A stretch of DNA of 64,000 bases, from contig OX463844.1 in the NCBI GenBank assembly GCA_949825065.1, positions 2,655,017 through 2,719,016 of the forward strand, in the 5' to 3' direction. The translations under genes and the position numbers were made by a program. This document shows, in pieces, positions 9,991 to 19,708 of this stretch; position 1 is the first letter of the stretch, and each line of letters opens with the position of its first letter. Origin of the DNA: Odontocerum albicorne (taxonomy: Eukaryota > Arthropoda > Insecta > Trichoptera > Odontoceridae). The notes beneath the pieces are model-generated. The model worked only from the letters and a program-made list of their open reading frames with translations, was not told the DNA's origin and did not search any database.

Positions 9991-10690
9991 CTCTCTTAAT
10001 TCAATAAAATAATAAATTTTTTATTTTTAATAATAAATAACAATTTTAATAATAAATAATAATAAATAATAATTTTATTAATAATATAATGCACTTAATA
10101 GTATTAAATTGATATTTTTTAATATTATATAAATTAACATTTTTATGCACGAGTAATTATTAATTATTAAATTAATTATTTTTAAATAATTATTTAATTA
10201 TTAATTTATTTTTATATTTTTATTATATTTTTAATAATATATTGTTAATAATATTACTAAATTACATTATAAATTAATTATATTATGATTAATAATAATA
10301 TAATATTATAATAACATACATAAATTATTATAATTATATATTAAATATAAATGATGTATTAAATAAATATTAAAATAAATATGAAATAAAATAAAATAAT
10401 TTAATATAAAATAAAATTAATAATTATTAAATATATTAATATAAAAATAATACCTAACAAAAAATATTATTTTTTTTATTTTTAATAACAAAAAATAGCG
10501 CATAATTTTATTAATCAGTAATAATTTTAATAATAAAATTATACCCTTATTAATATTAAAATAATATTGATTATTATTAATAATAAATAAGTATTAATAT
10601 TAAAATAATTAATTAATAAATAAAAAATTTGATAATTATAAATAAAAATATAATAATAAAAAAATAATAATAAAACAATATTATAATACA
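9991..10690. repeat. extreme AT-rich low-complexity block
   Basis: About 700 bp consist almost only of A and T, arranged as TAATAATAAAT-like words, with scattered G or C. It codes for nothing. It is bounded by inverted GAAGTGAAACTT motifs at about 9882 and 10739, so it may be the filling of a larger inverted-repeat element. Confidence 0.85.
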
Positions 10691-11190
10691 CCGTTACACT
10701 TTTCGTGACGTTCAGGCCAATTTGCCCTACCGCGCCAATAGAAGTTTCACTTCAATAATACGTGGAATTGATGATGGGAATTATATGTATAAAGTAGAGC
10801 AAGTATTATAATGAACGATTCCTTGACTCCTTAGTTTGATATTCCATACAGGGTAAAACAAGAGTGTGTTATGTCACACTGGTTGTTAAATATTTGCATA
10901 TATTCATATGTGGAGGAACTACAGATGTCAATGGGTGGAATACAAATGTTGCAAGGTAATATTATATATGCGGATAGCTGTATGCTGAGGAAATGTTAGC
11001 GTTTGTGGAGAATGTGGATCATTTACAGCCTGATAAGTAAATTGTATGAAATGTGTTAAGAGAAAGACCTAAGAATGAAAGTTGCGAAATCCAGTCATGG
11101 TGATAGAAAAAAGTGAAAGGAAAAGTTAAATCGTTATGTGGGTGAGTTATGAAAAATAAGAGCAAGTTGAAGAATTGTGCTATTAAGGTA

Positions 11191-11727
11191 AAGGATCCTT
11201 CAAAATGAGAGGCTTTTTTAGTAAATTTTTTAAAAATCTTGAATAAAACATACAATTTGCTTCGATTTCAAAAAACTTTTTATTGGTTATTGAAATACTC
11301 GTATATTGTATGAAATTTAAACACAAAAAGGAATATCCGCTAAATGCCCACTTCTTGCAGCTCCACAGATGTCCACTCTTTTGTCAAAATTTTCGATGAA
11401 ATTTTGGAATAATTGAGGTTCTAACTCACCAATAACGCGAATAATTTCGTCCTTCAGCTCAGTAATTGATTGGGGGTCATTCTTATAGACCTGGTTTTTC
11501 ACCTAATCTCAGAGAAAATAGTCCAACGCTGTTATATCACATGATCTTGGTGGTCAATTAACATCACCGTTTCCGGAGATTACAATACATAAAATAATTC
11601 AATAGTTTAAACGCGTTGTATTGTATACGACTACATTTTTATAAATGTTACCAGACCCAGGCAAGTTCGCGATGCCATCTGTGTTTTATCCAAGAATTAA
11701 AAAAAACGCTCAATTTGAATTACTCTA
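11191..11727 (-). mobile_element. mariner-like DNA element, uninterrupted copy
   Basis: Its terminal repeats match those of 6942-8226 (right end CGCTCAATTTGAATTACTCTA; left end CTTCAAAATGAG). The left flank is TA and the right flank TG, a decayed TA duplication. It interrupts the RTE copy 10795-12270 in mid-frame. The site equivalent to the Jockey insertion at 7080 is intact here (near 11612-11630), which makes this copy the empty-site reference. Confidence 0.82.
11317..11560 (-). pseudogene. mariner-type transposase C-terminus
   Basis: The minus strand encodes a degenerate SCDITALDYFL-like block, then from 11502 MKNQVYKNDPQSITELKDEI, RVIGELEPQLFQNFIENFDK and GHLADIPFCV with a stop at 11317. 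This is the last third of a Tc1/mariner-type transposase. It is the better preserved of the two copies, though still short of a full enzyme, and the ORF begins within the catalytic domain. Confidence 0.8.
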
Positions 11728-12317
11728 TGTGAGTTACGAGGGATATTAAAAGGCGCACACCGATAGGGAACAAAGTCAATATGGCACTTTAACTTATACA
11801 CTTAAACCGGACAATATCAACTTCTGCTTAGATGAGGGCTTACAACAATATTTTCTTACCGACTTTAATGTATAGGAGTAGAACGTGGTTGTGGTAAAAA
11901 TGTGTGCACTTAGAAAAATATATTTGGTTTATGACATCCTTAATAAGTTCATTCCTGAAATGAAGGAGATAATACGGAATGAAGTTGTGAGATGAATATG
12001 AACTTAAGGTTTGTGTGTTGATTATGAAGAAGAAGAACATTCTGAGATGGTTTGGGAACGTAGAAGAAACGAATGATAAAATAGTAAAAAATAAACTTAC
12101 AGTGCAAATGTGGAGGAAAGACGTGGCAAAGGAGGACCAAAGAAATTATGATTGGATGAACCGATTAATATTTTGAATGAAGGATAAATAATAAGTAAGA
12201 GGAATCATAAGAGCTGTATGGATATGGAAGACGCGAAACACACCAGCAGGAAAACGGTGCGATGGTATTTATGTATGCACGTTTTATCCAAAATAAATCT
12301 TATGAGATAAAATCATC

Positions 12318-12670
12318 ACTTCTTCTCCCTGGCTCCATCCCAATTCACTGTCTGCGAAGACTGTCGGGGTCAGCTCTCCTCGTCCTCAGGTTGTATGCTC
12401 TTCTGTCCTGGACTACGTCCCCCAGGCCGTGCCTCTGCATCAGGTTATCTTTTTGCACCACCCATGAATTATCTGGTCTTCCTCCGGTTGTTATTCGAGG
12501 AAGATCCGTGGAGATTGCCTGGTTCACAATATGATCGGGTGCTCTGCGTCCAACGTGCCCATACCATCTAAATTGCCTCTCCTCCATCTTACTGTTGATG
12601 TCTGTAACACCTAGGCTTCCACGAATGCGTGAGCTTTTGGGCCGAAGATAGTCTGATATAAAGAATCGTG
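12318..12670 (-). pseudogene. RTE-type LINE (second family) RT C-terminus
   Basis: The minus strand encodes SSRIRGSLGVTDINSKMEER, FRWYGHVGRRAPDHIVNQAI, GRPDNSWVVQKDNL and ends DSLRRQ. It is the same family as the plus-strand copy at 56290-56893 and ends with the same GGGATGGAGCCAGGGAGAAG 3' terminus. Only the distal C-terminal region remains. Sequence upstream of about 12670 is unrelated, so this is a 5'-truncated insertion. Confidence 0.85.
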
Positions 12671-13140
12671 TAACTCCTTTCTCAAATTTGATATCCTTTT
12701 TTCCTCGTAGTACTATAATGATTCTTGTTAAGTTCATCAAGTCCAAAGTATGAATATTTTTTAAGTTATTTGTTTAATAAATTGTTGAGTTTCGATAAAT
12801 TTCCGATTGTATTTTCATCGAGTGAAATTCTTGAAGTTAGCCCGTACCAAAACAATAACTATTCATTTATTTCGTATCGGTTACTCCAAATGGTTTGAAT
12901 GTTTACTGAATATCACCGTAATGTTGAAAATAGTTACGATTGTGTTTATGTTACGTGCTCTGGTTTACAAATCCGATAGCGAAAAGCAGAAATTCAAAGA
13001 GCAAGATTCTTCAGAACTATTCCCTATTTCAACAAAACCAAACCGAATTAGGAGATTCAATTTATTCGTTTTTAAGGTAAAAATTTTTTTATGGAACACG
13101 TTTTCTACAATATTGTATTTAACTTTTGCTGTATACATTA

Positions 13141-13186
13141 CAGCCTGGCAGACTTATTGCAATGTGACAATCTCTTCCAACTAACG
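13141..13186 (-). repeat. shared LINE/SINE 3' tail
   Basis: This is the complement of the tail GTTGGAAGAGATTGCC...GGCAATAAGCCTGCCA that recurs at 22241, 24831, 42147, 44140 and 50061. No head is attached. Confidence 0.6.
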
Positions 13187-13254
13187 AGAAAAAATGCTTA
13201 TAGAGATCTTAATATCAATCGAAAACAAATTCAATGGGGCTCCAAAACATCGAG

Positions 13255-13770
13255 CCGGACACTATAAAATTATGGTAGTCCACAATAGTATTTCAGTGTC
13301 AGCTTTGATGTACGAATATGGGTAGGAAACGTAGACGTGGAAAAAAACTGAGAAGAGCTGAATAAAATGCGTCAATTGAGAAGAATATATGAAGTGACAA
13401 TGTATGACAGGATACGAAATGAAGTGATAAGGGATGAATGTAAACTTAAGACTGATGTGTTAAGTAAGATGAAGAAGAGTATGTTGAGTTGGTTTGGGCA
13501 TGTGGAACAATTGGATGAAATAAAACTAACAACATAGAAAAATAATGCGAAAGTGAGTGTAAGGCGTGTGAGACGAAGGCCAAGAAAAGTACGGTTGAAT
13601 CAATTCAATTATATTTGGAAAAAAGGAAACGTAAAGTCAGAGAAACTGTAGAAGTTTTATGAGAAGGTGCATGGATGTAGAAGAGGTAATGTGTTGAGAT
13701 AGGAAAGTATGATGCTCTGTCCTCTCTGTTGCTTACCTCGACAGAGGAATGGCGTCATGGTATGTATGTA
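13255..13770 (+). pseudogene. RTE-type LINE C-terminus with (TATG)n end
   Basis: The frame encodes LRRIYEVTMYDRIRNEVIRD, CKLKTDVLSKMKKSMLSWFG, HVEQLDEIKLTT, a degenerate SGRRGRGRPRK-like block and NVKSEKL, and ends in CGTCATGGTATGTATGTAA. It is among the better preserved copies and serves as a reference for the family, but internal stops remain. Confidence 0.8.
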
Positions 13771-14072
13771 ACGAAAAATTTGAAAGATCTATTGGGACAA
13801 ATATAATAGATTCTTTTGATCTCCAACAGGAAACAAACAAAAAACTCACGGGGAAAAGAAAACGTTTTACCTCTGCTTCATGATATTTGTTATGAGCTGT
13901 TATGTCTATTATGTTATATATTGTATAATATTTGACTCTTTCATGTTCAACAAATTCTAAAACAGCTAAGCAATTCAGAAAAATTTTAGTAAAAATGTAT
14001 GTAAAATTTATGTAAAAATATATATTATTTAGTTTTATTATTTTGCTCAGGGGTAATAAAATCAAAGTTTAT
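13771..14072. other. spacer, no recognised feature
   Basis: A minus-strand ORF over about 13733-14065 has no similarity I recognise and an AT-driven composition. Confidence 0.4.
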
Positions 14073-14218
14073 TGTTTATAATTAAGGCATTAACGTTCTG
14101 GAGGTTTAATTTAGTCTTATTTGCGCTCCCCTGAAGATGAGGTGAAAGCCTTGAAACCGGTAGGGTTATACCGTCACAAAAAAGTGGAATAAACAGTGTT
14201 TGATAAAAATAAATTACA
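14073..14218. mobile_element. Penelope-like element terminus, rearranged
   Basis: The left part (TGTTTATAATTAAGGCATTAAC) is the 3' end of the family read inverted. From about 14108 the forward terminal sequence runs through CTCCCCTGAAGATGAGG to CAGTGTTTGATAAAAA. The body between them is missing, so an inverted and a forward terminus are joined directly. Confidence 0.7.
14131..14176 (+). ncRNA. hammerhead-ribozyme-like core in a Penelope terminus
   Basis: CTGAAGA (14131-14137) fits the conserved CUGANGA box. A 15-nt segment that can form a GAGG/CCUU hairpin follows, then GAAA (14153-14156), then a segment that can pair CGGUA with UACCG and ends in GUC (14173-14175), a permitted cleavage triplet. 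Penelope-like elements are known to carry hammerhead motifs in their terminal repeats. I cannot find a convincing stem I between bases before CTGAAGA and after GTC, so activity is doubtful. Related copies: left arm at 3138 (minus) and 41946-41995 (minus) keep CTGAAGA; the copies at 19275-19320 and 42050 have CTGAAAA. Confidence 0.4.
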
Positions 14219-14769
14219 AATTCAAAGTTTAGTCTATTGTAGACAGTTATAGTAAATGGCCATTATTGGAATGCTTTACTTAAGGTTAACAAATTTTAAA
14301 AGCTTATCTCACCTTTCAAGCGCGCTTATATGAATTCCATTGCAAAAAGACTAAACAGTGGAATTGTATTCAAACTGACTACGTACTAATGAATTTACAA
14401 CAGTGTGGATATCTTTACTGAAGAAAAATTCTTGGTTATCCTCAAAATATATTAATCCTTTTAATCAATCTTTCATACTTGAATGATGATGCAACTTATT
14501 ATGTTTGCACACACTTTTTTTTCTCCTTTTTATAACAAAAATATATAATGAACAAAAAATATGAATTGAAAAATTAAAAACAGTGTATTAAAAATTCCTA
14601 AATTCCAGTGACATACCAACACTTTCTAGTTCACTGTTTTTTTTATTTTTCAGATTTCTTTTTTTACTGTCTATGTATATACATGACGTACGCTATCTAA
14701 TATAAGACTCACATTATCGTTAGCATGCTTTAAAAAATTAAAAACCTGATTTAAAATAGTATAAAGCTG
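14219..14769. other. spacer, no recognised feature
   Basis: AT-rich, with no gene or repeat recognised. Confidence 0.4.
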
Positions 14770-14799
14770 TTGTCATTTCCACACTTACTTATCTCTGGA

Positions 14800-15330
14800 T
14801 CAGAGGCTCGAGTTCCCTATAGAAGGCACATTCGGAGTCTGGAAATGTTCCACCAGTCTTCTTTTACCCACGTCTTTCAGAACCACTTGAGTGACAATGT
14901 CACAAATATCTTGGTTCTGCAACGGTCCATTTGTAAACCTATAGAGTACATGGTTGGTGAGGCTAAAATGAGTTGGATCGGACATGTTATACGCATGAGC
15001 GTTCATAAACTTCTAAAATGCGTCTTATGCGGGCAAGTAATGGGTAAGCGAAGGATTGGTGGGGAAAAGAAACCCAGTAAGAACAGGTGAGTTTCGCTGA
15101 ATTTGTACGGAGCGCCTGAAAACTGGGAGTAGGAGGCCTAAGGTTGTAATATGTTTAGACTTTTCTGTTCTCGAGCTATTGTCACCTCAACAGCAAGATT
15201 TACACATATAAGAAACAGTCAGCGTATTGTAAATATGCGCCAGCGTGACCAGGTAGCTCAGAGGGATCCACATGTATGTGACGTTTACGGAAAGGAATGT
15301 GTATCTAGGATTGGGCTGTTATCTTAGAGG
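14800..15330 (+). pseudogene. LINE reverse transcriptase C-terminal relic (third family)
   Basis: The plus strand encodes YRRHIRSLEMFHQSSFTHVF, then NVTNILVLQRSICKPIEYMV, MSWIGHVIRMSVHKLLKCVL and a GKRRIGG block. This is the typical thumb and C-terminal zinc-knuckle region of RT from non-LTR elements. After stops it continues to about 15310 with RQRDQVAQRDPH; the same block is on the minus strand near 52100-52145, so the two are the same family. Confidence 0.75.
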
Positions 15331-15429
15331 AGATGACGTTAGAACAGCGAAAAGATCTTCAACTATTAGGTCCAGCAATGTCAACGACGATACAAATAGA
15401 TAACGGAAACAAGTTAATAACTTTAAATT

Positions 15430-15692
15430 TCATTACCTCCTTTAATTTGGTGAAAACATACTTAACAACATGCAGCCTTCTAAGAAATTGTAAAAAAATA
15501 TCATGAAATATTGTCCATGCTTTTTTCTTTTTGAATCGCAGTGACAACAAACCGAACAGTTTGTCAGAAAATATGAATACGGAATTAAAACAATTCCTCT
15601 TGGCACGGCCTCGGTGGCGGGCGCATGGTTTAGAACAAAAGGCTCGCCTGCCAAATAACTTGGCCCGTTCGCCCCGATCCCTGGCCTCCCCG
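15430..15692 (-). other. GC-richer exon-like segment of unknown identity
   Basis: On the minus strand a pyrimidine-rich tract followed by CAG ends near 15695 and is followed by about 200 bp with higher GC than the surroundings. One frame stays open for 70 codons from 15654 and includes NCSVCCHCDSKRKKHG, a Cys-rich stretch; a second frame is open for 135 codons over 15359-15766. I do not recognise the product. It may be a host exon, a TE remnant or chance. Confidence 0.25.
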
Positions 15693-15914
15693 TCCTGTGG
15701 AAGATATGAGGTAATAGTAAGTTTTATGTAAGGGGCTATTGTCATTGGGGTCGTAGTTGGCTCCAACTATGGATTCGGCAAGTTTTCAATTCCATTCACA
15801 GAACTGTTCCGTTTGCAGTGCAAGAGGTTATGAAATAATGTACTAATTCTGCTAAGCTTTCATTGTTTTCGCCTTATTCTTGTACATTTATTGATATTAC
15901 GTTTGATATTGATC

Positions 15915-15985
15915 TTTTTTCAATCTTAAGGGTTGCGGATTCGATTCTCGTAGAAATCCTACTTTATAGTTTTAAAATAACAAAA
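15915..15985 (+). mobile_element. tRNA-like SINE fragment
   Basis: GGGTTGCGGATTCGATTCTCG matches the B-box region of SINE family 1 (compare 22150 and 49995). The A box is not clear. Confidence 0.4.
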
Positions 15986-16084
15986 ACTCACGAATCTTCC
16001 GGATTAAGCACGTTTTCTGAAGTGAAAAAAAAATTAACCAACTGTATGGAACTCTTGAAAGTTATCACACCTAGACACCAACTG

Positions 16085-16330
16085 TCTTGATTTAATTGAA
16101 GAGCACTGAATAGATTCCGAGTATGGGTGACTAGATGTAAGGTGAACATAAAGATATGGAGTTTCTTGACCAAAGGTAGCACTAAATGTAATTGTGGGGA
16201 GTCAAAACACTTGCTGGTTTGTCCGAACATCAGAACTACGTGCTCTGATTTGTGTGAATGATTGAACAATCTCTTTTTTCGCCTACTGGAAATAAGCGAC
16301 ATAGTCGAAGGTCCGAACACGAAAATGAAT
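16085..16330 (+). pseudogene. LINE RT C-terminal zinc-knuckle relic
   Basis: The plus strand encodes ALNRFRVWVTRCKVNIKIW, SFLTKGSTKCNCGESKHLLV, then CPNIRTTCSDL. The LNR..(V/T)G..RC.......W...C.CG....HL...C pattern is the C-terminal CCHC region of several non-LTR retrotransposon families. A stop follows at CE*. The longer minus-strand ORF across these bases is a shadow. Confidence 0.75.
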
Positions 16331-17224
16331 ATTCTTTTAAATAAAGATATTTTTATTTTGCTTGACGAAATATGCCAATAAGCCCGCCAGATTGCACTGT
16401 GTGTAAAAAATGTAACGAAAAAAAATAATATAATATTTTTTCTTACATAAATAAGGATTTCTTTTTGACTTTTCAAGTTAAGTTCCACCTTTTAGCTTTC
16501 ATTTATATCAAGTTTCGAAATCAGCTACCAACTTCCAATCATTCTTGTTTTTCTGAGTTAATATACATCGCACAAACTTTTTACCACATCTTTTCTATAA
16601 CCATAACCTTTGATTTCACTTAATTTTTCTGTTACTTTCACTAAATTGCCTAATTGCATCAGTTAACTTTCAAACTCACCTTTTACATCAACAAATATAC
16701 ACAAAACTTTATGATAAACATGAAAGTGCAAAACAACCATTTTGACTGTTTTAGCACAGCACGAGAGACAGAGAGAGAAAGAGAGGGATTGAGAGAGAGA
16801 GAGTGAGCTCTAAAGATAAGAGAATATCAAATAATGATGGTTTACTCCGAACCATAAAAGGTTTAATGTCTGTATTCGAATAAAAATGAAACAGGAGTAC
16901 TTTAATTGAGATGATATTGGATAATGACTTTATAAAACGGGAGAGGTAATTTTAATTCGGAATAAACCAATTTAACTCCGCCCCAGCGACGGCTATAAAT
17001 GCTCTCCTTGGATGGCCATGTTTTTTAATGAACGAATTTTAAACTCCCTAATGTTGGTAGATTTATTCACGGGATCATCACAGCTGAGTCAATAAAATTA
17101 AGTGATTAGTTCAGTATTTTTTTATTTAGAGAAATTATATTTATATTTACTGTTTTCTTAGACCCCCATTAAAATTTAAAATGGTTTAATTTAAACGTTA
17201 CTCTTGGATACATCAAATCGAAGT
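16331..17224. other. spacer with a GA microsatellite
   Basis: The only structure seen is a purine-rich (GA)n run at about 16763-16802. No gene was recognised. Confidence 0.5.
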
Positions 17225-18155
17225 TATATTTCATACTTGAATTGGACAGTGTCAAAATAAGCTAAGATGATAAGTCCACAGCTGTATTTTAGTGCTGATT
17301 TTTAAGTATAGGAGTGAAAAGTGGACGTGAAAAAAAATGTAGAGATGCGTGCATGGAGAACAATACATGAGATGACAATGTATGTAGAGATGCGTGCATG
17401 GAGAATAATACATGAGATGACAATGTATGTAGATATGCGTGCATGGAGAACAATACATGAGATGACAATGTATGTAGAGATGCGTGCATGGAGAACAATC
17501 CATGAGATGACAATGTATGTAGAGATGCGTGCATGGACAACAATACATTAGATGATAATGTATGTAGAGATGGGTGCATGGACAACAATAAATGAGATGA
17601 TAATGCATGTAGAGATGCGTGCATGGAGAATAATACATGAAATGACAATGTATGTAGATATGCGTGCATGGAGAACAATACATGAGATGACAATGTATGT
17701 AGAGATGCGTGCATGGAGAACAATACATGAGATGACAATGTATGTAGAGATGCGTGCATGGAGAATAATACACGAGAGGACAATGAATTACATAATACGG
17801 AACGAAGTAATTAGAGATAAATGTAAACTTAAAACTGATGTGTTGGATTACATGAAGAAGGTCACTCTGAAATGGTTTGGGCATGTAGAACAAATTAATG
17901 AAAAAAGACTAACAAAGCGATTAAATAGTTCAAATGTTAGCGGGAGACGAGGCTAAGTAAGATTAATGAAAGCACGGTTGAATCAAGTGAATAATATTTT
18001 AAAAGAAGAAAATTTAAAAGTCACAGAAATCGTTGTATAAGAAATGGTATGGATATAGAAGAGGGGAGGATGTATGTCGAGATAGGAAAATATGTTGCTC
18101 TATTCTCTCTGTCTACCTCGACACGGGCATAACGTGATTGTATGTATGTATGGTA
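17225..18155 (+). mobile_element. RTE-type LINE C-terminus with internal 45-bp expansion
   Basis: The copy begins in the block before VEMRA, carries the 45-bp tandem expansion (17345-17790), then continues EVIRDKCKLKTDVLDYMKKV, TLKWFGHVEQ, NEKRLTKRLNSSNVSGRRG. It ends at about 18145 in CGTGATTGTATGTATGTATG, the (TATG)n tail. A stop interrupts the frame in the expansion and again after SGRRG. Confidence 0.85.
17345..17790 (+). repeat. 45-bp x10 in-frame minisatellite within LINE RT
   Basis: TGCGTGCATGG recurs at 17346, 17391, 17436, 17481, 17526, (17571 variant), 17616, 17661, 17706 and 17751, an exact 45-bp period. Each unit encodes 15 residues, VEMRAWRTIHEMTMY, equivalent to the single RT block VEMRALRSIHEV(T)MY seen at 5690 and 13375. 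The unit length keeps frame, apart from a stop at 17549-17551. The long minus-strand frame over the array is a by-product of the period being divisible by three. Confidence 0.92.
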
Positions 18156-18234
18156 TGCATGAAATTTCAGTAATAACAGAAAAAATGAACATTTTTGCTA
18201 CGAGTATATTATGAATATGTTTTCGAGATGTAGT

Positions 18235-18640
18235 TATAATGATATTGAAAGGCGTGTTACGGTAGGTAACAAAATCAATAACGTACGTTATACTGTTTTT
18301 TCCAATAAATCAATCGTAAAATCTTCAAAAATGGTTGTGTACAGTGGTTTGCTAATGCTAACATAACCTATGTATAGAAACGAAGCCTGGATATTGAAAG
18401 GGATATTGGATAAGGGCAGTAAGATGTGTCCTTTGTGTAGAATATCAATGTTACTACAATGTTTGATATAGTAAAAAAATGATTGAATGAAGGTAAAAAG
18501 TCTGAGAAACAAGTGTGCATGAATGTCGAGATATGGCTGTGGATGAGTCAAGAGCTGTATGCGTGGATAGAAAGTCATGGAGAACTGTTCTTTCTGCCTA
18601 CCCCTAAAAGGGTATTAAAGGCTTGACGGTATGTATGTAG
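18235..18640 (+). pseudogene. RTE-type LINE fragment with (TATG)n end
   Basis: It starts at DIERRVTVGNKINNVRYT, loses frame, and ends near 18640 in GACGGTATGTATGTAGG, preceded by a CTACCCCTAAAAGGG-type 3' region that matches the other RTE copies. Confidence 0.6.
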
Positions 18641-19101
18641 GGAGCTGTAGAACCATCAGCACTCTTCTTATTCGAATCTAGGGACAGCTAAAGAAGGATC
18701 TCAACCAGATTTGGTGAAGTTCATAGACATCGCGACTCTCAGTGATGATACGTGCTAGAAATATAAGAATTGGTTTGATACTTGTTAGACTAAGTGCCCA
18801 GTTGTCCTAAACACTCAGTATTCATAAATAATTAAGTGAATTTTTTATGCTGTTCAGTTAGTTCATCACTCATAAGATTCGTTAAACCTCAACACACAAA
18901 TTGTTCATTGGAACTACACTCCGGTACATATTCAAAAGACTTTAAAGATTAATATTAAAACAAAGCTATTTCTTCACCCTTTCACATTCAATGGTTAGCT
19001 CTTAAAGGGCTGAACTTATACGATGGTTTGCCAAATAAATATTTAAGGAGTATTTCAAAGTAAAATATTTTTAGTATCTTTGTTGTAAATGCACGTTTTA
19101 A
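18641..19101. other. spacer, no recognised feature
   Basis: No gene or repeat recognised. Confidence 0.4.
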
Positions 19102-19159
19102 CCCTTCCTTCCCTGTGATGTGTAACTAGTACACATTGCTTCTAAAATGTTTAATATCT

Positions 19160-19235
19160 TGTTTATAGTTAAGGCATTAACGTTGTGGACGTTTAAAGAC
19201 ATTGTAATTTATTTTTAACAAACACTGTTTATTCC

Positions 19236-19277
<42 letters not shown>

Positions 19278-19708
19278 ACGGTATAACCCTACCGGTTTCA
19301 AGGCTTTCACCTCATTTTCAGGGGAGCGTAAACAAGACTAAATGCTGTTCGGACTGGCACCGATATAGACACTTCAACGGATGGAGGCGGGAGGGGTGAG
19401 AGGAAGGCTAGGTATAATTTCGGCCAAGAGCGGGGAGATTTTGGGGAAATAACTATTCAACAGATGCTCTGATCGGTATACTGACTTAGAAATTTCTAGG
19501 GCCTCTAATCTGTCCAATCTATTTCCGTTGCCGCTAATATGTAAGAATTTGGCATCATCGATAGAAAAAGTATGATTCTCACGGTGACAATGATTAGCCA
19601 TTTCAGAATAAATTAGAGGATTTGTTAAAGCAGATTGGTGTTCACGAAATCTCTTTTCAAAAGATCTTCCTGTCTTTCCTATATAGAAATTATCACAGTC
19701 AGCACATA
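19160..19708 (-). mobile_element. 5'-truncated Penelope-like element
   Basis: AATATCT at 19153-19159 and again at 19709-19715 is a 7-bp target duplication. In the uninterrupted MITE at 39256 (opposite orientation) this site occurs once. The element's 3' end (complement of TGTTTATAGTTAAGGCATTA) is at 19160 and its truncated 5' end at 19708, inside the endonuclease domain. A T run of about 37 at 19238-19275 on the plus strand lies within the terminal region. Confidence 0.85.
19374..19708 (-). pseudogene. GIY-YIG endonuclease end of a Penelope polyprotein
   Basis: The minus strand reads YLCADCDNFYIGKTGRSFEK, RFREHQSALTNPLIYSEMAN, then HCHRENHTF, and ends SLPLTPPASIR. The DCDNFYIGKTGR...RFREH block is the GIY-YIG nuclease core as modified in Penelope-like elements, with the catalytic arginine-containing helix and the EH motif. 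The C-terminal block NRLDRLEALE matches the second fragment at 44941. This domain nicks DNA to prime reverse transcription in the family. The RT part is missing because of truncation; the remaining frame is open. Confidence 0.85.

Larger units (their letters stand above)
10795..12270 (+). mobile_element. RTE-type LINE copy, interrupted by a mariner-like element
   Basis: 10795-11190 matches the RT core: a degenerate VKQECVMSHWLLN block, then GNIIYADSCML, the position of the YADD catalytic box but with the second Asp changed to Ser. 11728-12250 continues with the region before and through the C-terminal tail (RWFGNVEE, LKVCVLI) and ends in a TATTTATGTATG tail near 12270. The mariner-like element 11191-11727 sits between. 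Many stops are present. Confidence 0.75.

Noticed and set aside
12807..13184. 125-codon plus-strand ORF with hydrophobic stretches, possibly a membrane protein
   Set aside because: It opens with TTG, runs into a LINE/SINE tail at its end, and has no recognisable family. AT bias explains the hydrophobic residues.
15988..16488. 166-codon minus-strand ORF
   Set aside because: It is the shadow of a plus-strand LINE zinc-knuckle relic (16085-16330) with a clear C.CG...HL..C pattern.
17252..17893. 213-codon and 164-codon minus-strand ORFs
   Set aside because: They lie on the opposite strand of the 45-bp in-frame array; openness follows from the period being divisible by three, and the encoded repeat has no independent support.
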